Source of the DNA: Bacteroidia bacterium
GTDB lineage: Bacteria; Bacteroidota; Bacteroidia; Flavobacteriales_D; Cryomorphaceae
Direction: 5' to 3'
Assembly: GCA_030427905.1 (NCBI GenBank)
Contig: JAUICL010000006.1
Location: forward strand, 101,951-165,950
Length of the DNA: 64,000 nt
Under the pieces are notes generated by a model. It was not told the origin of the DNA, searched no databases, and worked only from the letters and a program-made list of their open reading frames with translations. Position 1 is the stretch's first letter; every line of letters begins with the position of its first letter. Both the position numbers and the translations under genes were made by a program. Positions 28,702 to 38,211 of this stretch are shown piece by piece.

Positions 28702-31011
28702 TTAAAATGCGACTTTAAAACCGAGAACGACGTTTATCCCCAAATCATCTGCAAAGTAACGCAATCTATTCAGGTAATCCCGGTACGTGGTGTTCAGTAA
28801 GTTCTCGCCTCGGGTGTAGAAGGTCCACCGTGTTTTTCCCCACGACTTCTGCGCAGAGATCGATGCACCCAGCAATCCGTAGCCGGGTGGGGGTGGAGCT
28901 ATATCAAGCTCGGGATCTACGTGGGTCTCTTCGAAAACATATCCGTACTCCAAATTCAATTCAATATTCTTGAGCCCGATGGCTTCGGGTATCAAATGCG
29001 ACAACTCGCCCTTTACGCGCCCCGGTGGAATCCAAGGCAAGCCTTCGTCGGTATCTAAGTTCTGACCCCGCGTGAAGCTGTACGTACCCTGGATATTTAA
29101 TCGATCGGAGAATTCATAGATCACTGAAGCGTCGGCTCCATAAATGAGTGCTTGCGTCTGCTCGTACTTGTACACGGGAAAGGCACCACGTATAGTCAGC
29201 CTGAACTCGTCTTGCGGGGCCAGGTAGATGTAGTCGTCAATCCACTGAGCATAGGCCAATACTTCCCAGAAAACCTTCTCCTTCGACTCCCCACCGACCG
29301 ATAACGTGGCCTTTAGGGAACGCTCTTCCGATAAGTTGGGGTCGCCTTCTTCAATGGCACCCACGCCTTGGTGGAGTCCCTGGCTGTAGCGCTCGTTCAC
29401 TTCGGGATTCCGAACCGCCGCACCGAGATTAAAACTCACTTTGTAATCGTGTACCGGCTGGTAGGTGATCCCCGCCTGGGCGTTGAAACCGAGCATTTCA
29501 TTCTTAAAGCGCACCACTTCGCGCGGTACGGTGTTGGATATGGCAGCTACGCGCTGATTCTCGTAATCCACCCTTCCGCCAATTTCAGTCTTGATCTTTT
29601 CGCGCTGGTTGGTGAAAGTGATATACCCACCGTATTTGTCGGAAATGTAGTCGGGAATGAGCGGGAGAATGCCCGTCTCGGGATCATTCACATTGTCTAT
29701 GGTGGTATATTGATACCCCGTCTCTACCTGGCTCGCTCCTATTTTGGTTCGCCATTTCAGCTCAAAAAACTGGGAGTTTTGATCGAGCGAAAGGGCAGGG
29801 GTGTCTGATCGCCCACCTCGCCTCACGTCAAACTCCTTTCGGTAGTCCCACTGTCCGGCGTAAGTAGCTATAATGTACGATTCACTACCGAAAGTCTTTT
29901 GCAGACTCAGCTTTGCCAAATGGTGGTTGACTTGCTGGTAGGGGGCGCTGATGTCGTAGCTAAACTCATCTTGGGTGTAGAAGGGCTCATCGCGCTCCAG
30001 GGCATCTTCCAAGTCGGTGAGATTGCCGATGTGCGATCCGCGCAAGATGCCGATTTCTGTATTGTATGAGCTAGTATAGAGCTCCGATTTCCACGAATCG
30101 CCGAAGGTTTTTTCCACTTGGGCAAAGGCGCTGTATTCGCGGTTTCCGGTATTGCGCAAATAGTAGTCGGGCGCCGATTGATCGCCGCTGTACCGGCCGG
30201 TGACCCCCACCCGCCAGGCGGCAAATTTTCCGTATTGCTCCACTTGGCCGTGCGCGCCGTGGCCACGGCCATTGGTGTCGAAGAAGTAAGAGCCAAACCC
30301 ATGAATATGCGGCTCGTTGGGAATAGACCCCGACTCGATCAGAATAAGGCTACCCAGCGAACTGCCTTGGTAAGCCACTGAGCCCACGCCCTTTACCACT
30401 GTGATTTTCTTGGCAGAGAGCGGATCGATCTCGGGCGCATGATCTACACCCCATTGCTGACCAGCTTGCACTATTCCGTGGTTGAGAATCGAAATGCGGT
30501 TTCCGTACAAACCGTGGATGACAGGTTTGCTGACGTTGTTTCCCGTTTTGATTGTGGTGACTCCAAGCACCGAAGAGAGCATGTTGCCCAGGTTTTGATC
30601 GGCTTTGGCGGTAATCTCTCTTCTTCCGAGCTCCACCACATTTTCAGTCGATCGCTTTTCCTGCTCACCTTCAATCTGAACTTCATGGAGCATCTCACCG
30701 GTGTGATTCAGGGTAACTGTAATGGTCGTGTCACTCGATAACTTGATAAGCAGGACTTCGGTTTCGCAACCGATATGGCTGATGTGAAGGTGGTATTCAC
30801 CGAGACAAAGATCCTTTAAAATGAAGTGGCCGTCTTCTGATGAAACGGCTCCCGTTTTGGTTTCGGCAACGTAAATATTGGCATACGTCACCCCTTCTTC
30901 GTGGTGCGAATCGATGATTTGACCACGGATAGAATAAAAACAGTCTTGCGCGAAACTCGTTCCCGCAAGACTGCACAATAAGAATATGTAGATGAGTTTA
31001 CTCTTCGACAT
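28702..31011 (-). CDS. TonB-dependent receptor, probable zinc-regulated (ZnuD-like)
   Basis: 769 residues from ATG 31011; the open frame extends 19 codons further but lacks a signal there. Signal peptide LIYIFLLCSLAGTSFAQ, carboxypeptidase-regulatory-like domain (about 25-110), plug (about 125-235, KPVIHGLYGNRISILNHGIV and KITVVKGVGSVAYQGSSLGS), then a barrel ending in GFKVAF with a terminal Phe. The plug resembles zinc-responsive receptors. It overlaps the upstream lipoprotein gene by 14 bases and is followed by a Fur-family repressor. It would take up zinc or a zinc chelate. Confidence 0.88.
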   Translation of the reverse strand: MSKSKLIYIFLLCSLAGTSFAQDCFYSIRGQIIDSHHEEGVTYANIYVAETKTGAVSSEDGHFILKDLCLGEYHLHISHIGCETEVLLIKLSSDTTITVTLNHTGEMLHEVQIEGEQEKRSTENVVELGRREITAKADQNLGNMLSSVLGVTTIKTGNNVSKPVIHGLYGNRISILNHGIVQAGQQWGVDHAPEIDPLSAKKITVVKGVGSVAYQGSSLGSLILIESGSIPNEPHIHGFGSYFFDTNGRGHGAHGQVEQYGKFAAWRVGVTGRYSGDQSAPDYYLRNTGNREYSAFAQVEKTFGDSWKSELYTSSYNTEIGILRGSHIGNLTDLEDALERDEPFYTQDEFSYDISAPYQQVNHHLAKLSLQKTFGSESYIIATYAGQWDYRKEFDVRRGGRSDTPALSLDQNSQFFELKWRTKIGASQVETGYQYTTIDNVNDPETGILPLIPDYISDKYGGYITFTNQREKIKTEIGGRVDYENQRVAAISNTVPREVVRFKNEMLGFNAQAGITYQPVHDYKVSFNLGAAVRNPEVNERYSQGLHQGVGAIEEGDPNLSEERSLKATLSVGGESKEKVFWEVLAYAQWIDDYIYLAPQDEFRLTIRGAFPVYKYEQTQALIYGADASVIYEFSDRLNIQGTYSFTRGQNLDTDEGLPWIPPGRVKGELSHLIPEAIGLKNIELNLEYGYVFEETHVDPELDIAPPPPGYGLLGASISAQKSWGKTRWTFYTRGENLLNTTYRDYLNRLRYFADDLGINVVLGFKVAF

Positions 31012-31576
31012 CAATGTCGAAAGATACTTCAATATCGGTTTCTCCACCTGCATTTGTAATATCTCCATCAGCTACTCCTTCGGCGTACTTGTCTGGCTCG
31101 TGACGTAGTGTAATAGTCAATGTGGTACTTCCATCTGTACCTGTCATAATTTCTGACTCAATACCGATTGGATTCCCGTTTTCATCTTGATCCGAGTAAG
31201 AATAGCTAAGGATGTCGTTAGAATCCATGAAGAAAAACTGGTGCTCATCACCTTCTTCTTCCACTTCTTCAGTGATGTTTTCAGCGGGATCTTCCAGTTC
31301 GTTTTCAACTTTGATTACACCTGTGTAAGTGGTATTCACGTTCAGGGAAGCTGTAGATGGAGTAATGATCGGAGCGTCTCCACCATCGCCATCCAAGTCT
31401 TGAAACTTCAATACCACATCATCATTACCGTCTGAAGAAAGAGTCAACGTCAAAGTCGTAATTACTTCTTCTTCGTTCGGGATAACTGGTGTTTCTGGAT
31501 CATCGTCATCGCATGATGCTAGAAACAAGACTGCGCCACCTAGGGCAAGGGTTTTTAATAGATTAAAAGATCGCAT
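30998..31576 (-). CDS. Acidic lipoprotein of the zinc-receptor operon (type 1 periplasmic binding fold superfamily annotation)
   Basis: 192 residues from ATG 31576. Lipobox AVLFLASCDDDD (Cys about 22), followed by an Asp/Glu-rich mature protein with beta character (LTLTLSSDGNDDVVLKFQDL). Related lipoproteins precede zinc TonB receptors in many Bacteroidota and are given this superfamily name in databases, without proven function. It is the first gene of the operon, with its own -7 box and a candidate operator. A role in surface metal capture is inferred from position. Confidence 0.75.
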   Translation of the reverse strand: MRSFNLLKTLALGGAVLFLASCDDDDPETPVIPNEEEVITTLTLTLSSDGNDDVVLKFQDLDGDGGDAPIITPSTASLNVNTTYTGVIKVENELEDPAENITEEVEEEGDEHQFFFMDSNDILSYSYSDQDENGNPIGIESEIMTGTDGSTTLTITLRHEPDKYAEGVADGDITNAGGETDIEVSFDIDVEE

Positions 31577-31593
31577 GTGTTCTAAATTTTGGG

Positions 31594-31601
31594 CAAAGCT
31601 A
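31594..31601 (-). promoter_or_regulatory. TAnnTTTG -7 box of the zinc-receptor operon
   Basis: On the minus strand this reads TAGCTTTG, an exact match, about 18 bases before the lipoprotein ATG. Confidence 0.55.
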
Positions 31602-31611
31602 ATTATTAAAC

Positions 31612-31624
31612 GCAACAGTGTTGC
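31612..31624. promoter_or_regulatory. Candidate Zur operator
   Basis: GCAACAGTGTTGC is a perfect 6-1-6 palindrome, the odd-length layout used by Fur-family boxes. It sits between the two divergent -7 boxes at 31594 and 31638. Repression of the minus-strand operon by its own Fur-type product is inferred. Confidence 0.55.
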
Positions 31625-31637
31625 AGTAAAAATGATT

Positions 31638-31645
31638 TAATTTTG
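31638..31645 (+). promoter_or_regulatory. TAnnTTTG -7 box of the uracil-DNA glycosylase gene
   Basis: TAATTTTG matches exactly and ends 4 bases before the ATG at 31650, which implies a leaderless or nearly leaderless transcript. Confidence 0.5.
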
Positions 31646-31649
31646 AAAC

Positions 31650-32216
31650 ATGCGTGATTTACTTCAACAAATCAGGGCCTGCTCCTTCTGTCAAGAGCTC
31701 CCACTTGGCCCCCGTCCGGTGCTCAGGACGAGTGCAGAATCGAAGATCTTGATTGTGGGCCAGGCACCAGGGATTAGGGTTCACAAATCAGGAGTCCCTT
31801 GGAACGACCCGAGCGGGGTTAACTTGCGAAAATGGATGGGCGTAGATGATGAACTCTTCTACGATGAGTCTGTTTTTGCCATTGTTCCTATGGGCTTTTG
31901 CTATCCCGGCACCGGAAAATCTGGAGATCTTCCGCCGCCAAAAATCTGTGCAACGACTTGGCATCAAAGCTTGCTCGAAGCCATGCCGCACATTCAACTC
32001 ACCCTGTTGGTCGGGGCTTACGCACAGGCTTATTACCTCGGTACATCGAAAAAATCGACGCTCACCGAAACCGTCAGATCATTCGAAGAATATTTGCCCC
32101 GCTACTTTGCCTTGCCACACCCTTCCCCAAGGAACAATATCTGGCAAGCCCGAAATCCTTGGTTCAAGGACTTGGTCTTGCCAAAGCTTCAAGATGCTAT
32201 CCGAGAGATAGTTTAA
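31650..32216 (+). CDS. Uracil-DNA glycosylase family protein with probable [4Fe-4S] site
   Basis: 188 residues. Motif 1 is ILIVGQAPGIRVHKSGVPW and the late motif is LPHPSPRNNIW. Four cysteines at 11, 14, 84 and 100 have the C-x2-C ... C-x15-C spacing of family 4/5 iron-sulphur uracil-DNA glycosylases. It would excise uracil from DNA, though the family also contains members with unproven activity. It is divergent from the zinc operon and shares its regulatory gap. Confidence 0.85.
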   Translation: MRDLLQQIRACSFCQELPLGPRPVLRTSAESKILIVGQAPGIRVHKSGVPWNDPSGVNLRKWMGVDDELFYDESVFAIVPMGFCYPGTGKSGDLPPPKICATTWHQSLLEAMPHIQLTLLVGAYAQAYYLGTSKKSTLTETVRSFEEYLPRYFALPHPSPRNNIWQARNPWFKDLVLPKLQDAIREIV

Positions 32217-32327
32217 TCGAGGCTTTTTTGTTTCCGACTGATTGAATCATATGTTCAGTTCCATCGATCAAATTGATTCTCCTATTCCTGTGTAACCCGA
32301 GTCACATTCTCAACCATTCTTCCCCGG

Positions 32328-32335
32328 TAATTTTG
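32328..32335 (+). promoter_or_regulatory. TAnnTTTG -7 box of the RND efflux operon
   Basis: TAATTTTG matches exactly, 17 bases before the first gene's ATG at 32353. Confidence 0.55.
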
Positions 32336-32352
32336 TCTAAAATTTTAGAAGA

Positions 32353-33666
32353 ATGCACAGAACTTATAGGTGGTTACTCCTTGGGCCATGCTTCCTGTTT
32401 GCTACGATCGCATCGGCGCAAGACAGTCTGGAAGTGACCAACGAGTATTTCCTCTCAAAGATTTCAGAATCTAACTGGCAAGTAATCCTAAGTCAAAAAG
32501 AAGCGGCGGCCGCTCAGGCTGGAGTCAAGCAAACCAATGCCGTCTTCCTGCCACAGGTCGGGCTCTCGTACACAGCGATGACGACTACCAACCCCTTGAT
32601 GGCATTCGGATCTAAGCTGAATCAATCGATTCTTACATCCGCCGACTTCAACCCGGATTTGCTCAACGACCCTGAACGTACCGACAACTTTGCGACTGAA
32701 ATAGAAGTACTTCAGCCATTGATCAACGTGGATGGGTTCTACCAGCGAAGTGCAGCTAAGCAAAAAACGGAAGCCATGAAGCTCAAGGCCGAACGCACTT
32801 TCGAAGGTATTCAGCTCGAGACCAAGAAGGCGTATATGCAATTGCAGTTGGCTTACGAAGCTGTAAATGTGTTGGAGCGAGCCAAAGACGCTGCAGAAGC
32901 CAGTGTAAAAATGGCTCAGGACTTTTTTGATGTTGGTTTTATTCAAAAGCCAGATTTGCTTGAAGCCCAAGTGTATCTCGCTGATGTGGAGAATAAAATG
33001 GAGAAGGCTCAATCACAGCTCATCTATTGCTCCGACTATCTGAAGTTTCTGGTGCGCGATACGCTCGACGTAATCTACGTACCCAATGAGCCTTTGACTT
33101 TTGAAGATGCTGAGCTGGACTATAATCCAACCATGTCAACTTCTCGAGCCGATATCCAGGCTATGAATCTATCGGCTGAAGCCATGAAAAATATGCATCA
33201 GGCCAGTAAGTCGAGCTTTTTACCTCGGGTGAATGCCTTTGGGCGATACCAAATGTACGACGATGAGATTTTTCAAGCTGATGCAACGGGCTACCTAGTT
33301 GGTGTCCAGCTTAGCTGGAAACTGTTCAACGGCTACCAATCCCTTGGCCAAAACGAGAAATCTCGATTGCAATACGAAGTGGCCAAAACGGAAGCTGATC
33401 AATATGTCTCAACGAGCCAACTTGAGTTTGAGCAGCAAGTGAGAAACTTGGCTGTGGCTCGCGGAAATGTGGCCAACCAGGAACTGGCTGTGCAGCAATA
33501 CCGAGAAGCTTATTCTATTCGGAAAGATCGATACGAAGAAGGGCTAGAGAAAACGAGTGATCTTTTGATTACCGAAGCCCAATTGTTTCAGAAGGAGATG
33601 GCCTATCTCCAAGCCGTTTTTGAATATCAACTAACCAGAGAGTACATCAATTTTTTAACTGAATAG
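32353..33666 (+). CDS. TolC-family outer-membrane efflux protein
   Basis: 437 residues with a signal peptide (LLGPCFLFATIASAQ). Long alpha-helical repeats with the OEP pattern (AAAAQAGVKQTNAVFLPQVG; YEEGLEKTSDLLITEAQLFQ) form the two structural repeats of the trimeric channel-tunnel. It is the first gene of a tripartite efflux operon, with 4 bases to the adaptor gene. It would form the outer-membrane exit duct. Confidence 0.92.
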   Translation: MHRTYRWLLLGPCFLFATIASAQDSLEVTNEYFLSKISESNWQVILSQKEAAAAQAGVKQTNAVFLPQVGLSYTAMTTTNPLMAFGSKLNQSILTSADFNPDLLNDPERTDNFATEIEVLQPLINVDGFYQRSAAKQKTEAMKLKAERTFEGIQLETKKAYMQLQLAYEAVNVLERAKDAAEASVKMAQDFFDVGFIQKPDLLEAQVYLADVENKMEKAQSQLIYCSDYLKFLVRDTLDVIYVPNEPLTFEDAELDYNPTMSTSRADIQAMNLSAEAMKNMHQASKSSFLPRVNAFGRYQMYDDEIFQADATGYLVGVQLSWKLFNGYQSLGQNEKSRLQYEVAKTEADQYVSTSQLEFEQQVRNLAVARGNVANQELAVQQYREAYSIRKDRYEEGLEKTSDLLITEAQLFQKEMAYLQAVFEYQLTREYINFLTE

Positions 33667-33670
33667 AAAG

Positions 33671-34741
33671 ATGAATACATTATATAAAACAATCGGATTA
33701 ATCGGATTTATAGCACTCGCAGGGTGTCAGAGTCCGGAGAAAGAATTGGCTGGTACCACAGAAACGGTAGTAGTAAGAGTAGCCGAAGTGTCGGGTATGG
33801 ACAACCAAAAATCTGTGTTGGCTACTGGCAAAATCGAGTCTTCGCAAGGAGTAAATATCTCAACCCGATTTATGGGATATATCAAGGATATTCCAGTGAA
33901 GACAGGCGACTCAGTGAAAAAGGGTCAGACGGTACTCACAGTAGATGGACAGGATATTGCCGCAAAAAAGGCTCAAGTTGAAGCGCGCATCATTCAAGCC
34001 GAAACGGGCTTGAGTATAGCAGAGCGTAACTACGAACGGTATAAGTCGCTCAAGGAAAAAGGAAGTTCATCGGATGCGGAATTTGAGCAGGTCGAAATGC
34101 AGTACCAGCTCGCTAGAGCCGAAGTAGACGCTGCCAACCAAATGAAGCGTGAAGTCGATGCGCAGTCGGCGTATTTAAGTATCAAATCGCCTTTTGACGG
34201 AACTGTGGTTCAAGTAATGGCGAAAGTAGGAAACATGGCAAATCCAAGCATGCCTTTGCTTCGGGTAGAATCATCGGATGAGATGGATGCCGTAGTGATG
34301 ATTGCAGAAGAAGACATTCAGGGCCTTAGCCAGGGAGCCAAGGCCGTTTTAAACGTTCGCTCCACCAATGAAGAGTTGATAGGGACGGTTACCGAACTCA
34401 GTCCTTCATCGGCGCTCACAGGAGGTCAGTATTTGGCTAAAATTCGAGTTGAAAAGCCCGGCAATTCGGTGAAAGCGGGGATGTATGTCACCGCACTTAT
34501 CGAGTCGGAAGGAGAAAGTAAGAACAATAGGGTATTCATCCCGAAATCGGCATTGGTTCATAAAGGACAACTGACGGGAGTTTACACAGTTGGCAAGTCG
34601 GGTACGGCCATTCTGAGATGGCTTACCGTCGGAAATGAATTTGGCGATCAAGTCGAAGTGTTGTCTGGCTTGAGTATGGGCGAGCAGTACGTGGTCAGTG
34701 CCGATGGCCGCTTGTTCAATGGTGTCGCATTGACTTATTAA
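33671..34741 (+). CDS. RND efflux periplasmic adaptor (membrane fusion protein), lipoprotein
   Basis: 356 residues. Lipobox GFIALAGCQSPE (Cys about 19). A biotinyl-lipoyl-like half-site (KDIPVKTGDSVKKGQTVLTV), a helical hairpin (about 95-155), the second lipoyl half (LSIKSPFDGTVVQVMAKVGN) and a beta-barrel and membrane-proximal domain follow in order. It links the inner-membrane pump to the TolC partner. Confidence 0.93.
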   Translation: MNTLYKTIGLIGFIALAGCQSPEKELAGTTETVVVRVAEVSGMDNQKSVLATGKIESSQGVNISTRFMGYIKDIPVKTGDSVKKGQTVLTVDGQDIAAKKAQVEARIIQAETGLSIAERNYERYKSLKEKGSSSDAEFEQVEMQYQLARAEVDAANQMKREVDAQSAYLSIKSPFDGTVVQVMAKVGNMANPSMPLLRVESSDEMDAVVMIAEEDIQGLSQGAKAVLNVRSTNEELIGTVTELSPSSALTGGQYLAKIRVEKPGNSVKAGMYVTALIESEGESKNNRVFIPKSALVHKGQLTGVYTVGKSGTAILRWLTVGNEFGDQVEVLSGLSMGEQYVVSADGRLFNGVALTY

Positions 34742-34762
34742 TCACTCGAAAGCGAAACTGAT

Positions 34763-37700
34763 ATGAAAGAAGGAATTTCAGGAAAAGTGGCAGGCTTCTT
34801 TATGGAGTCTAAGCTGACGATCCTGCTCATGATCGGATTGATGATCATCGGGGTTTATAGCTCCACATTAATCCCACGAGAAGAAGAGCCCCAAATCGAT
34901 GTCCCAATGGCCGATATTATGGTTGGATATCCGGGAGCATCGCCTTTAGAGCTTGAGAAGCGCGTGGTACAGCCATTGGAGAAAGCTATTTCAAATATAC
35001 CAGGTGTAGAGCACATCCACAGCATCTCGATGAATGGACAAGCCATGTTGGTTGTTCAGTTTTACGTAGGGGAAGACATCGAGCGTTCGTATGTAAATCT
35101 CTACAACGAGCTAGAGAAGTACTTGCCGAACTTGCCCATGGGGGCCATGAAGCCGATGGTTAAAACCAGATCCATCGATGATGTGCCGATGCTTGGGCTT
35201 ACCCTTTGGAGCGAGACTTACGACGATTATCAAATTCGTTCCATTGCAGAGGAGCTCTCTTCTGAAATCAAGAAAGTAGATGATGTAGCGCAGGTGAGCA
35301 TCATCGGTGGACGAAACAGGGAGTTGAGAGTAGAATTAGATCCTGACCTGATGGCCGGAATGGGTGTGGATGCCTTGAAAATCATGCAAATGATTAAAGC
35401 CAATCACGCCGCAGCTCAGTCGGGCGCCATTGTTCACTCCGATCAGGAGTTTTTGATCAATACCAATGGTTTTTTCAAGTCTAAGGAAGAACTAGAGCGC
35501 CTTGTTGTTGGCGTATCCAGCAATACACCAGTTTATTTGGGGCAAGTGGCCCACATCATTGACGGGCCTGAAAACCCTGCTAGCTATGTGTCGCTTGGGT
35601 ATGGAGACTACAATCCGAAGTCGGCTGAATACAGTTCAGAATACCAGGCCGTGACCATCGCCGTGGGTAAGGTGAGCGGAGCCGATGCCATGAGCATTGC
35701 CGCCAAGGTCATCGAAAAAGTTGAAGGACTTGAGCGCACACTGATACCAGATGATGTAAAGGTCGAAATCACGAGAAACTACGGTGAGACCGCCTCCCAC
35801 AAAGTAGGGGAGCTGTTGCTCCACCTCGGTGTGGCGATTATCGCAGTAACTGTATTGGTAATGCTAGCAATGGGTTGGCGCGGTGGATTAGTGGTATTCT
35901 TATCGGTACCACTCACGTTTGCGCTCACCTTATTCAGCTATTACATGTTGGGGTACACCCTGAACCGAATTACCTTGTTTGCTTTGGTATTCGTTGTTGG
36001 TATCGTCGTTGACGACAGTATCATCATTGCCGAAAATATGCACCGGCACTTCAAAGCGCGAAAGCTTCCCTTTAAAGAAGCGGCAATTTTCGCTATCAAC
36101 GAAGTCGGAAACCCTACGATTTTGGCCACGTTTACAGTTATCGCTGCCATTTTACCTATGGCATTCGTATCGGGGATGATGGGACCTTACATGAGCCCGA
36201 TGCCGATCGGAGCTTCGATTGCCATGTTGCTTTCTCTATTTGTAGCTCTTACCGTAACGCCTTACCTCGGGTATCACTTTTTGAACGAAAAGGAGAAGTC
36301 TGAGTCAGAGCCCGATCACAAACCAAATTTGATTTACAAGCTTTACAACCGTATCGAGCGTCCATTGCTCGACAACGGTCGCAAGCGATGGTTTATCCTT
36401 GGGGTGACCGCCGTATTGCTCTTAGGTTCTGTGGCCATGTTCTTCAATCAATCGGTAGCAGTAAAAATGCTTCCTTTCGACAATAAGAATGAGTTTCAGG
36501 TGGTGATAGATATGCCTGAAGGAACCACGCTAGAACGAACAGCCGTAGTAGCTCGTGAGATAGCTCAATACGTGGCGCAGTTCCCAGAAGTTGAAAACTA
36601 TCAAACCTACGTAGGTACATCTGCACCGATCACCTTCAATGGCTTGGTAAGGCACTATGACCAGCGAGCGGGTAGCAATATGGCAGATATTCAGGTAAAC
36701 CTGAGTTCAAAGGAAGATCGAGATCTTCAGAGCCACGACATTGCCAAAAAGATGAGAGCAGGTATCCAAGAGATTGGAGACCAGTACGGAGCCAATGTGA
36801 AATTGGTGGAAGTACCACCAGGACCACCTGTCCTTTCAACCCTCGTCGCCGAAGTATACGGGCCCGAGTACGATCAGCAAATTGAAGTGGCGCGTCAGGT
36901 GAAAGAGATTCTTGAGAATTCTGACGATGTGGTGGATGTAGACTGGATGGTTGAAGCTGATCAAACCGAGTATGTGCTCAAGGTAGACCACGAAAGAGCC
37001 ATGCTTAATGGTGTTGCCGGTGGTCAGCTCGTTGGGAATCTCACGCAGATTCTGAGAGAAATGCCGATCTCATTCTTGTACGATGAAACTTCCTACGACG
37101 ACGTAGATGTGGTTATGGCCTTGAAGAATGAACAAAAGGCCAGCTTGGATCAAGTGAAGGGTATGAAGATTATCAATCAGGATGGACGCGCAGTGCCCGT
37201 CGGCGACTTGATCACGGTGGAAGAACGACCAGCTCCAAAGACAATCTATCGCAAAGACCAAAAGCGTGTAGTCTACGTCTTGGCCGATATGGCTGGAGAC
37301 TTAGAAAGTCCGGTGTACACCATCCTAGGGATCGATGAAAAGCTCGCTGAAATCAATCTTCCTGATTGCTATGAGCTCTGCGAACTCTACACTGCCCAAC
37401 CCGATTCTGAAGAAGATTTTACCATCAAGTGGGATGGGGAGTGGCAGATTACTCTGGAAGTTTTTGCTGACTTGGGAGCTGCCTTCTTGGTCGTGATTAT
37501 CATTATTTACATGCTCATCGTGGGGTGGTTTAAGAACTTTAAGACTCCGATGATCATGATGATCGCCATTCCGCTGTCTCTGGTTGGGATTGTACTTGGT
37601 CACTGGGCATTTGGAGCCTATTTCACAGCTACATCATTTATCGGGATGATCGCTCTGGCTGGGGTCATGGTTCGGAACTCAGTGCTCCTGATCGACTTTA

Positions 37701-37975
37701 TTGAGATCAGACTTAAGGAAGGAGCGAGTGTAAAAGAAGCGATTATCGATGCCGGTGCGGTACGTACCACGCCTATTCTCTTGACGACTGGTGCCGTTGT
37801 AATCGGTGCTTCAATCATCCTTTTCGATCCAATTTTCCAAGGACTCGCCATATCACTCGTTGCTGGGGCTATCGTGTCTACCATACTCACTTTGCTCGTA
37901 GTTCCACTTATATACTTCATGGCCATGAGCGATACAGAAATTCAAAAACTAAAATCAGAACAAGATGAAAAATAG
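34763..37975 (+). CDS. RND-family efflux pump permease (AcrB/HAE1-like)
   Basis: 1070 residues, full length, twelve membrane segments in two halves with large periplasmic loops. The N-terminal helix ends in STLIPREEEPQIDVP. TM4 carries the proton-relay Asp pair in VVGIVVDDSIIIAENMHRHF, and the C-terminal half has TSFIGMIALAGVMVRNSVLL. It would expel drugs, lipophilic compounds or metals using proton motive force. The TM4 motif favours the HAE (drug) branch over the CusA type. No regulator gene is adjacent. The gene overlaps the next one by 11 bases. Confidence 0.95.
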   Translation: MKEGISGKVAGFFMESKLTILLMIGLMIIGVYSSTLIPREEEPQIDVPMADIMVGYPGASPLELEKRVVQPLEKAISNIPGVEHIHSISMNGQAMLVVQFYVGEDIERSYVNLYNELEKYLPNLPMGAMKPMVKTRSIDDVPMLGLTLWSETYDDYQIRSIAEELSSEIKKVDDVAQVSIIGGRNRELRVELDPDLMAGMGVDALKIMQMIKANHAAAQSGAIVHSDQEFLINTNGFFKSKEELERLVVGVSSNTPVYLGQVAHIIDGPENPASYVSLGYGDYNPKSAEYSSEYQAVTIAVGKVSGADAMSIAAKVIEKVEGLERTLIPDDVKVEITRNYGETASHKVGELLLHLGVAIIAVTVLVMLAMGWRGGLVVFLSVPLTFALTLFSYYMLGYTLNRITLFALVFVVGIVVDDSIIIAENMHRHFKARKLPFKEAAIFAINEVGNPTILATFTVIAAILPMAFVSGMMGPYMSPMPIGASIAMLLSLFVALTVTPYLGYHFLNEKEKSESEPDHKPNLIYKLYNRIERPLLDNGRKRWFILGVTAVLLLGSVAMFFNQSVAVKMLPFDNKNEFQVVIDMPEGTTLERTAVVAREIAQYVAQFPEVENYQTYVGTSAPITFNGLVRHYDQRAGSNMADIQVNLSSKEDRDLQSHDIAKKMRAGIQEIGDQYGANVKLVEVPPGPPVLSTLVAEVYGPEYDQQIEVARQVKEILENSDDVVDVDWMVEADQTEYVLKVDHERAMLNGVAGGQLVGNLTQILREMPISFLYDETSYDDVDVVMALKNEQKASLDQVKGMKIINQDGRAVPVGDLITVEERPAPKTIYRKDQKRVVYVLADMAGDLESPVYTILGIDEKLAEINLPDCYELCELYTAQPDSEEDFTIKWDGEWQITLEVFADLGAAFLVVIIIIYMLIVGWFKNFKTPMIMMIAIPLSLVGIVLGHWAFGAYFTATSFIGMIALAGVMVRNSVLLIDFIEIRLKEGASVKEAIIDAGAVRTTPILLTTGAVVIGASIILFDPIFQGLAISLVAGAIVSTILTLLVVPLIYFMAMSDTEIQKLKSEQDEK

Positions 37976-38150
37976 AATTGTTAGAGGAATAGCTGGGAGC
38001 TTTATTCTCATTAGCTTAATCCTAGCCATTTATGTCAATATCAATTGGCTGTGGTTCACGGCATTTGTAGGAGTGAACCTCCTTCAATCTTCGCTGACTA
38101 AGTGGTGTTTGATGGATACCATTTTAGGTAAACTAGGAGTAAAGAACTAG
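37965..38150 (+). CDS. DUF2892 family membrane protein
   Basis: 61 residues, two membrane helices. The family pattern is RIVRGIAGSFILISLILAI and CLMDTILGKLGVKN. Such small proteins often sit beside rhodanese or transporter genes; function unknown. The start codon overlaps the RND stop region, so it is translated with the pump. Confidence 0.88.
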   Translation: MKNRIVRGIAGSFILISLILAIYVNINWLWFTAFVGVNLLQSSLTKWCLMDTILGKLGVKN

Positions 38151-38160
38151 TCAGTTACAA

Positions 38161-38194
38161 AAAGCAAATGCCGGCAAGTGCCGGCATTTGCTTT
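38161..38194. terminator. Bidirectional terminator between RND operon and NHL-repeat gene
   Basis: A perfect 16-base stem (AAAGCAAATGCCGGCA with its complement) and a 2-base loop. The A-tract upstream gives a good T-tract for the minus-strand gene. The plus-strand T-tract is weaker. Confidence 0.85.
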
Positions 38195-38211
38195 ATTACT
38201 CAATTCAAAAA

